From Chrysophaeum taylorii (taxonomy: Eukaryota > Sar > Pelagophyceae > Pelagomonadales > Pelagomonadaceae), in NCBI GenBank assembly GCA_029834535.1, contig JAQMWT010000330.1, positions 310,001 to 374,000 of the forward strand: a DNA stretch of 64,000 nucleotides. The letters are read 5' to 3'. Below the pieces are notes generated by a model. It saw only the letters and a list, made by a program, of their open reading frames with translations, had not been told where the DNA came from and did not search any database. The translations under genes were made by a program, and so were the position numbers. This document shows positions 37,622 to 48,000 of this stretch, piece after piece. Numbering within the stretch: the first letter of the stretch is position 1; each line of letters starts with the position of its first letter.

Positions 37622-39041
37622 ATGAATGCGCGAAACAAACAGACCGACGCCATCGCGCCCCCAAGACAACCCAGACGCTCCGAAGGTACGCGACGAGCCG
37701 CAGCGGAAAGGACGGCGATATCGGCCCGCGCCGCAACCTAAAGTGGGCAGGGACGAGGGGGCCCCGATCCCCCGCGCACCCCACTCCTAGAGCGCGCGCC
37801 AGCGCGTCCGTGTGCGCGACGTAGTCTACGGGAAACTGCGCCCGCCCTCCAGGCTCGTCGCCGCGACGAACCCGACGCGCCTCGTCGCACCCTTTCCACT
37901 GCTCTTCGCGGGAGGGCGCCGGCATCGCGCCGGACCAGATGGCCGCCAGGAGCCGAGCCTGGAGCTCCATCGCCCCAAAGTAGGGGCCGCGATAGTACCC
38001 AACAAAGCCGAGGCTCGGGTAGGAGGGATGGATGGTCTGCAAATGAAGGACGAGGGGCTGGAGCTTGTCAAATTGGTCGAACTCGAGGTCCCGGAGCACC
38101 TCCATAGGCAACAACGTAGCGAGGCCGCTCGCGTCGTAGCCCGTCGCCCAAATCACGGTGTGCACCGCGACGCGCCGGCCGTCGGCGAAGACGGCATCGA
38201 CCGCGTCGTCGTCGTCGCGGGGTTCAAATCTCGCGAGCTCGGAGCGACAAGCGATCGCGCCGGCATCGACAAACTGCACAAAGGAATCCGAAATGACGAG
38301 CTTGGGGCTCTTCGACGTATCTGGGGACAAGAGCTCGGCAGAATCGAAAGCGAGCTTCCTCAGCGCCGCGTGGCGCTCCTCGAGGGTCGGGAGGCGCGTC
38401 GGCGGCGGATCAAAAAAGACGAGGTCGACGGGCACAGACCCCACGAGGCGCGGGAGGTAGTAGTGGGCTGTGCGCCCGGAACAGGCGACGCGGACCCCCT
38501 TGGAGGCGAGATCTGCTGCTATCTCCGCCCCGGAGAAAGCCGACCCGACGACGAGCGCGTCCCCCGCTACGACGTCTCCGCGATACTCCCGCGCGTGCAG
38601 CTGTTTCACCCTCTCGGCGCCCGGAATGTTCGGCCGCCAGGGCGACCCGAAGATGCCGCAGGCGACGCACAAATAATCAAACTCTTCGCAGCCGTCGCGC
38701 GTCGCGACGCGCCATCTCTCGCCTCTTCTTCGCACTTCGACCACTTCCGTCTCCAGCGCGAGACACGCCCTTACCCCGAACCGTGTCGCGTACTCCTCGA
38801 GGTACGACACCATCTCGCCCGGCGACGGAAACTCGGACGCCGCCCGCATCCCAAAGTCAGAGAACGAACACGTATGCTTGCTGAGGTTCGCGCGCATACT
38901 CCGCCACATGCCGTGAGCCCACACGCCGCCGATGCGACCGCTCTTTTCGAAAACCTTTGGCTCGAGCCCTGCGGCGAGGCACTCCTTCGCGGCCACTAAC
39001 CCGCCAGGACCAGCCCCAACAATAGCCACGCGCTTGCCCAT
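37620..39041 (-). CDS. flavin-containing monooxygenase-like protein
   Basis: 473 residues from ATG 39041. The FAD Rossmann motif is at the very N-terminus (VAIVGAGPGGLVAAKECL), followed by FEKSGRIGGVWAHG. The NADPH-site motif is ALVVGSAFSGAEIAADL (~180). The FMO fingerprint region reads LHAREYRG, where F-x-G-x-x-x-H is partly changed. VIWATGYD (~310) is the C-terminal FMO motif. It would oxygenate soft nucleophiles (N or S) or a ketone using NADPH and O2 in the cytosol or ER. No membrane anchor is seen. The stop codon is at the edge of the TTTC microsatellite, and the last ~25 residues look like a frame extension, so the native C-terminus may vary with repeat length. Confidence 0.88.
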   Translation of the reverse strand: MGKRVAIVGAGPGGLVAAKECLAAGLEPKVFEKSGRIGGVWAHGMWRSMRANLSKHTCSFSDFGMRAASEFPSPGEMVSYLEEYATRFGVRACLALETEVVEVRRRGERWRVATRDGCEEFDYLCVACGIFGSPWRPNIPGAERVKQLHAREYRGDVVAGDALVVGSAFSGAEIAADLASKGVRVACSGRTAHYYLPRLVGSVPVDLVFFDPPPTRLPTLEERHAALRKLAFDSAELLSPDTSKSPKLVISDSFVQFVDAGAIACRSELARFEPRDDDDAVDAVFADGRRVAVHTVIWATGYDASGLATLLPMEVLRDLEFDQFDKLQPLVLHLQTIHPSYPSLGFVGYYRGPYFGAMELQARLLAAIWSGAMPAPSREEQWKGCDEARRVRRGDEPGGRAQFPVDYVAHTDALARALGVGCAGDRGPLVPAHFRLRRGPISPSFPLRLVAYLRSVWVVLGARWRRSVCFAHS

Positions 39042-40400
39042 ACGCTTCCAATTTTTTGAGTAAAGAAATAAACAAACTTCGATTTACTTTACTTTTTACT
39101 CTACCCACACTAGAAAAAAAACCGGAGCTTCCTCCCTTTGTTTTTTTTCTCCACGCGGCCCCATCGGCACGCGCGAGACCTTCTGCGAACGAACCATCTC
39201 GGCCGGAAAAAAAATCGTTCTGACCGAGGGTAGTTCGCTCGCTGCTTGGCGACGGAGAATGCGACATGCTTGTCTTCTTGCGCACAAACCGCGAATACAT
39301 GGAGTGGTCCCGAGGCAAATACGGCAAGATCGCCAACGAGACCACGATTCCCGCCGAAGAAAGCCAAGAGGACGACACGGACGCGCCGGACGCGTAGCCT
39401 GCTTGCGACGGCTTGCGAAATGCCATGGGTTAGGCGGCTATGTAATCGTTGCAAGCCCACTTTACTTTACTTTACTTTACTTTCGACTCGCACACCTAGT
39501 GCCCACTTGACTCTACCTTTTTCGTCGACCCTTGAAGCCTCAGGGTAAAGGCTTTTTACTTTACGAAAAATTAGAGTAAAAGTGCAACGATGATACATGA
39601 TAAATTCATAAACAACGAAAACCCTACCCCTTACCACTACGCCCTCCGTGCGTAGGAGCTGGTGCAGACCTTCTGCACATTGTTGCGAGGGTTATGTGTG
39701 CTATCGGCGCATTCAGCTTACGCGGGGATGCCGATCGAGGCGACTTCGCGACTTCCTTCCTTCCTTCTGGATGCCTGAAGACCGAACTTGTCACTGAACC
39801 CTCACAAAATTGTGCTTTATGTTCCCGTGGTCGATGGTCGAATCCGCTTGAAGTTGAACACACTCGTTAAACAATAATCGTAGAACTCTGGATTTCCGGA
39901 GTTGTTTGGCCAAAAAAAGGATACATATATTGTATTGGGCTTAAAGCGAGTGTTTAGTGACTCCGGAATTCCCGAGTTGTTGTGCCAGAAGGGAGTGGTT
40001 AGTGAACCCCGCTGTGGCAAAAAAAAAGAAAAAACTGTTTCGGAATCGCCCGAAAAGATGCGGTTCGTCGTGGCGACGACGGAGATTTGCTTGCCGCTCG
40101 TGGAGTATGACCCCGGGAGATTCATCTGGGCACTGGATTTTCGTTTTGAGGCGACGGGGGAAGAGATATTCGTCGTTCAGGAGTCCTTCTTGGAAGAGCG
40201 CTGGGGCGGGAGCGTTGGGAGGGGTTGCGGCCAAGTACGTCGAGATCTGCGGGTTCGAGGCGGCATCGTGCTACACGGATGCTTGGTCGAGTTGGGTCGG
40301 GGTTCTGCAACATTTGCTTTTTCGTTCGTGGGACTTTGCGGGCGACTTACGTCCGTACGGTCCTGCTACCAGGGTAACTTCCGCGTCGAAAACGAGTCGA
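39042..40400. other. intergenic region with TTTAC repeats and no confirmed gene
   Basis: Short CTTTA/TTTAC tandem runs occur at ~39080-39100, ~39458-39485 and ~39552-39563. A small frame with ATG at 39263 (MLVFLRTNREYMEWSRGKYG..., 44 residues, acidic end, stop near 39398) is protein-like but has no known domain; it could be the last exon of a lost gene. From ~40020 rightwards the sequence may be the damaged 5' part of the pseudogene that follows. Confidence 0.4.
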
Positions 40401-43400
40401 AGGCGTCGCGCAACCAGACAATCTCATTGTCGTGCTCTCCGACGCCAGCGCCGCCGCCGTCGGTCGCGCCCGCGACGACGATGGCAGCACGAACAATGAC
40501 CGCGCCCACAATCTTCTTCTCCGAACAAAACTTACGGCCCCGCCGCAAATCATCGAGTCGTTCGAATTGGCGACGATGCTCCGAAGCTGCAACGTCAGCG
40601 TGACCTGGAATCTGAGGAAGAGCGAGGTGGCAGTCACCACGGAGACCCTCGAGGTGGTCGCGTGCATGGCGTTCGTGACGGGCGGCGTGCTCGACGGTGG
40701 CGGTGACGGGACGGCTGACGGTCGCAGCGGCGTCCGCGTGTTTCGAGTTGCCGTCGACGGGCATCTCGACCTCGCGCACGTTGTCGTGCGCGGTAGTTTT
40801 GACGAGGAGGACAGAGGTGGATGTATCTTTGTCGGCCTCATCGAGTTGCGCAACGTCGTCTTGGAAGGTTGTTACGCGCGATACGGCTCCGGGTTGTTCG
40901 CTACGACGCGCGCCTTTGTTATCGCTTCTGGTGTGGTCTTTCGACGCAATCTAGCAGAAGCTGGGACCTCCGCGTACGCCGTTGAGGGGTCGCAGCTTGA
41001 TCTCGAGCGAGTTTTGGCAACAGACAACGTTGCCGACGATGCGCGTCGTCGGCACGACCCTCGAAGACAACGTGCTGCAATCTGTCCAAGAATTCGTCGC
41101 TTTGGGAGATTCGGCGGTCAGATTCACGTTCGACCCCGCGTAGGCCGGCGGGGCCATCGCGTCGTCGTTCGAAGCGACAGCCGTCGCTGACAACTGCACG
41201 ATTCGCAGGAGCATTGGCGGCGGGATTGCTACGGGAGTCTTGGGAATTATATCAGTTTCCCACACGACTATCAGCAACGTCATATCATTATTGAGTTCGG
41301 GTTTGAATATCTGCGCGTACGACGAGGCGTACGTGACAGATTCACAAATCATCGACAACGTGGCACAAAGCAGCGTTGGTGTAACCACGTACATCGGTGA
41401 TCTGACGTTGAGCATTAGTGCGTAACGTGGCGACTTTCATTTACGGCAGCATCCAAGTTGAGGGAAGCTCGATCGCGAACATTGCAGACTGTGTGGTGGC
41501 CGAATACTGTGCATTGTCGCGGCGGCGGAATCACTATCGGTGCCGAGTCGAAAGGTTTTCGTGCAGCGCAAAGACCAGAGTTGTTTTATTGGTTGTTCGT
41601 GCTGCTGTAACACAGCATCTGCGACATGATGACAATGTGCCACTGCCTTTGAGGTGCACAAGATGTGCCATCTTCTTGCGACTCGGTGACCACCACGCAC
41701 GCCTCCTCTTTGCGGGCGGCGGCGGCAGAGATTTTTTTTTTTTTTTTTCGCAGCGCACACGCTGCTCATTTTAAAAATGACAAAATGATTGTTGTTGCAG
41801 AGTGTGCAAAATGAAAGCTCGACCGATCTTAGGTACGACCATCGCTCGAAATTCAATTTCCTTTGGAGGAGGCCGGCTAGCGGGGAGCATGGTGCTCGTT
41901 GCTGACGCGAACATCGAGTCGAACACCGCGTTCTTCGGTGCTGGCATGCATGTCTCGGGGCGTGAGACCTTGGCAACTTTCCTTACACACTCGTGCTGTC
42001 AAACTTTGCGGTGGTGACAGTCGCTGCGGCGACCGCAGAGGAAGACGCGGTGCTCACGCCGGACGGATGTCAAGTTTCGGGGAACGTCGTCACGACTGCG
42101 GGCATCAACGTGCCCCATATCTGTGTCCCGAGCGGCAGCTTCACGAACTCGGCAATTTAGACCTCAGCAGCCGTTTTAGTGTGCGACGGAGCGCAAGCAA
42201 ACATTGTGGGCGGCTCGATCGATAAGAACACGGCGACCGCACTCATCATCGACAGGCGCGGCGTCGCACAGCTCGTCGAAATGATCGGCGCCGACAATGA
42301 CACGTGAATTACTCGCGGCACAACGTTTGTCCTCTACGCTGCGCGCATAGGTGTGAGTGACACGTCACAGCAGATCTTCGTGTCGAGATCATGCGTAGCC
42401 ACATTGTACGAAATGAAAGGCGACGGATCGAGTTCAGGTTTTCTGCGCAACATCACCTTCGGCTCGACCGGTTCCGTCTCGCTGACTTGGTGAACGTGGC
42501 CGTGCATGCCAGGCAGGACCAGCACGACGGCCGAGCTCGGACACGACACCCTCGATTTTATGGCGAAAGTATCGACGAGAACAATCCCGGTTGCGAACCC
42601 ACGATTGCCGACGACTGTACAGAACCGTGTTCGACCTGCCCGGGGGATCGTTACGTCGGCTTCGCTCTCGACCGCTTCAGACTAGTTGGTGCCGACTCAT
42701 GCCTCTAATGTCCGATTGGCCGCGCGGTATCGGCCGACACAGACCCGCACAAGCACGATGGTCTAGAAGTCTGCGTGTTCATTCCTCCAGGGAAAGCGAC
42801 GGGTGCGGTTGGATCGAGCGTCTGCGCGGATTGTGAGCCTGGGAGGCTCGCCAGCGACGCCGGGTCGTCGTCGTGCCAACTCGTGACTCCAGGGCGATTT
42901 GTTGCTGATGGTATTAATGAACGTGATTGTCCGCCCGGTGCGTTTCTCACCAGATTCGATCTATTATCCGGACGCAATTTGTGTGTTCGCGTTACTTCTG
43001 TTGAGCTATCTCTTCTACCCAGCGTGCTCGACAATCACTTTCAGTCACTTTGACTGCTCGATCTTTGACCGCGGCGACGGATACGATGGCCGAGGGTCCC
43101 CCAAGAGTATAGTCATGCACGCCGATCGCAAAATTAAATGCGATGGCTCGCCATACCGCGTCTGCGTACTGGAGACTTTACACACAACCAAAAAACAGCG
43201 TTTTGATGTTCTTTCTTGTCTAAGTGGCTTGCCTCCGTCGTGCTCATGGTTTGCGTGTACCTGTGGGAATGCCAGCAACATATGCATCACTGCTATGGCG
43301 CAGTCGTGTCAAGATAAATCCATTTGTCGGGGGAGAAGACGATCTCTAGAAGGACAATGCGCCGGGTATTTATTTACGCGGACGTCACTCGGTTCAGAGT

Positions 43401-44293
43401 GGCGAAAATTCAAGCCAAGAAGCTCGAGTTCCGCAAACAGCAACAGGGTCTTGAAGCGCTCGAGTTGCTCTTTTTAGAATTTGGTGAGCTCCGCTGCTGC
43501 GTGCAAAAATATAATCGAGCGAGGTCCATCACAGAGCCGAGATGCTACTTGTTCGTTGTCGTCGATTGCCTTCGTCGTCGCATCTTCCTGACTACCATTC
43601 TGGCGCTCTTCAGCCACGGTGAAGTCTCCCAAATCGGCATCGCTATCCTCGGCTCGTTTGTTTCGTTCAGAGTGTGCGTCATCCGCAAGTTTTTAGTCAA
43701 AACGTGGTGTAGACGCTATCCTGATGCCATCTAGATTTGCTTTTCTACGCTCCGTATGTCGACGACGAGGACGACCTTCTCGCTGACCTTGCGAACACGC
43801 AGCTCATATGTCACACTTCATTGGAGCCGTGCTCGCGTACTTTTTTAGGCAAAAAACGAGGAAACGACGTTCAACGGCGCGTATTTCGGTTTCGTTCTCG
43901 TCGTTGTCCATCTTGAGACCTTTTTGGCTGCCGCCCGGATCATTCTCGTCTCGGCTTTTGGGCCGGATGATCTTAATGACCGCTTCAAATTTTAGGCGCT
44001 ATCTTTCATCGATGTTCACTTTCCGCGCGAGCGAACTCAATAACTGCGACAAAGCTGTCGACAACACGGCGGTCGGAGACGCGGAAGAAGTCGTTGAAGA
44101 GAACCTCATATTGCAGCGCGATGGCTTCACAGAAAAAGTCGATGACCCGGAAGAGCCGAAAGGAGAAACAGCCGACGTTGCAGTCGAGGAGGAGGAGTCA
44201 GAGCGCGACGACGGTGGAGTTGGAACGACGAGCATCGCCGCCGTGCACGACCCCGAGGACGGCGGCGGCGGCGTCGAGAGGTACGTAATATGA
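40400..44293 (+). pseudogene. decayed paralogue of the beta-helix/multi-TM protein at 45-50.8 kb
   Basis: Pieces in all three plus frames follow the domain order of the intact gene. Beta-helix repeats come first (GGVLDGGGDGTADG, VFRRNLAEAGTSAY, GAGMHVSG; 40.56-42.2 kb), then a Cys-rich stretch (CSTCPGDRYVGF, VCADCEPGRLASDAGSSSC; 42.58-42.98 kb). A membrane part with FDCSIFDRGDGYDG and DRKIKCDGSPYRV follows, corresponding to CDHVFEESDGE and DYSIRCGSARY. A helix pair near 43.5-43.7 kb corresponds to the VWRLLLTCVLP region, and the tail is acidic. In-frame stops and many frame changes indicate decay. A multi-exon gene cannot be fully excluded: GTTGTTGCAG at ~41.80 kb would serve as an acceptor. 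Confidence 0.65.
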
Positions 44294-44551
44294 TGATTGT
44301 AATACGACTTTGATACATGTTCTGATGGGCGCACGCACATCACATCTCCACCCAGGAGAGAGGTTCGGCACCGAAAGCTGGGGCCGCGAGCTGAACAAAT
44401 TCAAGAAGAAGAAGAAGAAGAAGGAGAAGCGATTCCTCGAGGACGACCCAACGGGCATCGTCGATCGAGGGAGCACCTCTCGCTGCCCTCGCTTGCTGCG
44501 GAGGTCGTTAAAAATTAGGGTTTGCAAAGGCTGGGAAGGGTAAACTATGTT

Positions 44552-45028
44552 ATGTTGTGGTTGACCATGATGAGCTTGGATTCTGCGGCGCGACTCGAGG
44601 CGTACTTGCGTGGGCCGTGGGGATTGGTGAAGCGAGTCGAGTACCGGCGTGGCGGCGAGTTCGGGACGTGGCGCGGGGACGCCGTGTTCGAATGCGTTGC
44701 CGAGCGCGAGCTTCGCTTGGTGGAGAAAGGGAATTTTTTCTTCGACGCGAATCCGACGCGCGGCGTGGGCCTCGCGGCGAAGCCCCTCACGTTCGACTTG
44801 CGGCGCAGGCCGGTGGAGGTCCTGTTCCCCGAGGGCCCCTTCCACACGCTGGACGCCGACGCGTTGATGGAGGCGCCGAGCGAGTGCAGCTTCACGCATC
44901 TTTGCGGCGCGGATACGTATCGCGGAACGATGCGAATCTTTAACGCCGATCACTTCTCCATCGGCTGGTCCATCTCCGGCCCCTACAAAGATGGCACCAT
45001 TCACCAGGATTACAGTCGTCGGTCGTGA
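44552..45028 (+). CDS. DUF6314 family protein
   Basis: 158 residues from ATG 44552 (an alternative ATG pair at 44567 is closer to the family start). GPWGLVKRVEYRRGGEFGTWRGDAVF (quoted in part: GPWGLVKRVE ... GTWRGDAVF), LRLVEKGNFFF, EVLFPEGPFHTLDA, HLCGADTYRGTMRI and WSISGPYKDGTIHQDYSR follow the DUF6314 pattern of a small lipocalin-like beta barrel with conserved H-x-C, D-x-Y and G-P-x-K-D. No biochemical function is established that I can cite. It stops 7 bases before the stop of the convergent large gene. Confidence 0.75.
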   Translation: MLWLTMMSLDSAARLEAYLRGPWGLVKRVEYRRGGEFGTWRGDAVFECVAERELRLVEKGNFFFDANPTRGVGLAAKPLTFDLRRRPVEVLFPEGPFHTLDADALMEAPSECSFTHLCGADTYRGTMRIFNADHFSIGWSISGPYKDGTIHQDYSRRS

Positions 45029-45035
45029 CCCGAGC

Positions 45036-48000
45036 CTACCGCGCGTCGACGATCGAGAGGTCGTCTTGTTGGCTGTCGCGAGCCGGGCAGGGGTCATCGG
45101 CCACGCCACCGGGCCTCGTTTCTGTCTCCTGGGGGGGCGGGTCAGGGCGTCGTGCGGGGGGAGGCGCCGGCGTTTCTGTCGGGTCGTCGTCGTCGTCGGC
45201 TCGCGGATTAGGAGGAGGAGGAGTGGAACCAGCGTCGTCGTTTTTTTCTGGAGGGGAACCCGCATCGTCGTCGGCGTCGCTGTCGATGGGCGCGACGACG
45301 GCGTACTTTTTTGCAAACGGGGAGAGGGTGGGGGGATTTGTTTTCGTGGTGGTGGTCGTTGCGGGATGATGGTGGTCGTCGTCGACTCGAGCGTCGTCGT
45401 CGGCCGGTGAATTAAAGTATTTTTTGTAGTAGTACGACTTGAGGAAGTTGACGGTGAAGAGACCGACGACGCAGGCGCCGAGGGTGGCGATGAGGTCGAA
45501 CTCGAAACCGATGTCGATGACGAGGGAGAGGGGACCGCAAATGACGTTGATGAAGATCAGGGAGTTGCCGAGCGCGGCGGTGGACCATCCGGCGGAGACG
45601 TCGTGCTGGAGATTAGACTCGACGAACCACCAGACCGTGAGCGTCATGGTGACGGTCGAGATGACGGCGAGCATCGAAGCGGCAAAGTTGGTCCCCTGAT
45701 CGGCATAGGGTTGGACCATGATGATGAGGACGCAGTAGGCGAACGAGAGGAGGGTTGTGCCGTAGAGTAGGGCGAGCGCGTTCTCGGCACGGACGAAGGC
45801 CGGGAGGACGCAGGTGAGGAGGAGGCGCCAGACGCACATGACGGCCTCGAAGAACCAATATTTCGGGAGATAGTCGTGGTAGAGGATCTTGAGAGGTGCG
45901 ATGTTGGGGTTGCCGCTGCGTTGGAGGACGACGAGGTTCGAGGCGGCGCTCTTGGCGGCCTTTGATTCGATGCCCGCGGCTTTTGCGATCGAGATGTAGT
46001 CCGTGGCCGCGTCGAGGAGGTCTCTGGGTGGTTTGGAGTAGTCGAGGGCCTTTCCGCCCGCGAGCGCCGGCGGGTGGACGAGGCGGTAGTCGAGGCGGGG
46101 CACGTCGGTCGGCGGGGGGTCGCCGTTGCTTTCGGCGACGATGCCCTCGGCGATGCGAAGAACGCGCTCGGGTTGGGGGTTGACGTCGTCGAGCTGGAGC
46201 GCGAGGATGAGCGTGTATACGACCGGAATGCCGATCGGATAGACGAGGACCATGCAGTAGGCGTAGAGCTCGAAGGCCTCGTATCGGGCCGATCCGCACC
46301 GAATCGAGTAGTCGGCGATCATGTAGCTCTCGTCGTAGTACCGCGCGAGGTCGGACTCGCCGTCGCTTTCTTCGAAGACGTGGTCGCAGCGGAGGGCGTT
46401 GAAGACGCTCGCCGAGACGCTCGTGTACACGACAAAGGTCACCGTGAGCACGAGCGTGATCGTCTCCGCGCGAAGCGAGTCGAGGCTCGCGCTTTCTTCG
46501 CCGCCATTGGCGCCGCCTCGGGCGGTGGTGGTGCTGCGCGACGATTCTTTTTTGAAGAAGCGCGCGTACTCGAGGAGGTGCCTGACGCCGACGGCTCCGA
46601 GGAGGAGAGCCGGCAGGACGGTGACGGTGAGGAGGCGGTCGAGGACGTCCGAGCGGCAGAAGCCCATCGAGAGGATACCGGCGATGTCGAGGCCGATCAC
46701 GTTGAGGATCGATGCGACCTTGGGATACTTGATGAAGTTAAAGACGGCAATCTGCGAGGTCAGGGTCTGCCAGTGGATGATCAGCAGCTTGAACTTGGTC
46801 CACGAGACGAGGGAGCTCTCGCAGACGAGCTTGTATTTTGCTTTGGCAAAGGCAAGGATCGCGTCGACGCATCGTGGTTGCGAGACGGCGATCAGATACG
46901 CAAAGGCAACCACGAGGATGGCGACGACGAGAAGAAACGCGAAAAAAAAACCGATCGCTGTCCAGGTCCTCGTGGTGTTCGGACACGCGACGCAGTCGAG
47001 GTTGGCGTCGAAGGCGTACCCGTCCTCGCAGGCCGCGCACATGGGGCCGACGTGGTGGTCGGCGCAGAGCGCGTTGTCGCCGTCGGAAAACGACGCGTTG
47101 GTGATCGTCCAGAGATCGACGTCGGGCAAGCAATGGTCTTCTATCAGACACCGGCGGACGTTGTCCGAGAAGCGGTTCGACCGCCAGTAGCCCTTGTGCG
47201 TGACGAACGAGTAGCCGCCCGCGCACTCGGCGTTGTCGTCGCAGGTCTCGCACGCTTTCGCGGGGTCAAACGAGTAGGTCCCGACGCCGCAGACCTCGCA
47301 CGCGCGGCCCGCGGGGCTCCAGTGCTCCCCGGGGACGCACGCCCGCAGGTAGATCGAGGCCGCGTCCTCGTAGATTCCTGCGTGGTCGAGGTCGAGCGAC
47401 GCTCGGAGGCGCAACGTCGAATCGTAAGTACCGTACGCGACGAACGCGTAGGTCGACGCGACGCCGGTCTCGAAGACGAGCTTGAGCGTGCCGTCGAGCG
47501 TCACGTTTTGGTAGGGCGACGAGATCTCGACGCGCTCGGATTGGTCGGTCTTGACCACTTGGCCGAGCGCGTCGAGCGCCGTGACGGTGACTGGCGTTTC
47601 GAACTCGACGCCGCTCGCCTCGCGGTCGGCGGCGTGCTCGATTTTGATCGACGCGACGTTCGAGGCCACGACGTCGCCGTAGAGTGCCGAGTTGGCAGCG
47701 AGCGTAACCTCCTCAAAACTCGGCTGAGTTGCGGTTGTGTGGTCGAAGTACGCGACCCCTCCACCACCGAGCGGCGCCGAGTTCGCGACGACGACGTCGC
47801 CCGCGCGGAGCTCGACCGCGGCGTTCGTCGCGAGCGAAAAAGCTCCGCCGCCGCCGGCGCGTGCCGCGTTCGCCCGGATGAGGGCGCCACCATTACTCCC
47901 GACTTTCGCCCCCCCGTCGACCGCGAAGACGCCCGCCGATATTTCCGCCGCGTTTCGAACAAAAATAGAGCGTTTTCGAAGAGAGAGCGTCGCGCCGTCG

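Noticed and set aside
38215-38240. GGTTCAAATC resembling a tRNA T-loop
   Set aside because: Lies inside the FMO coding region and has no surrounding tRNA fold.
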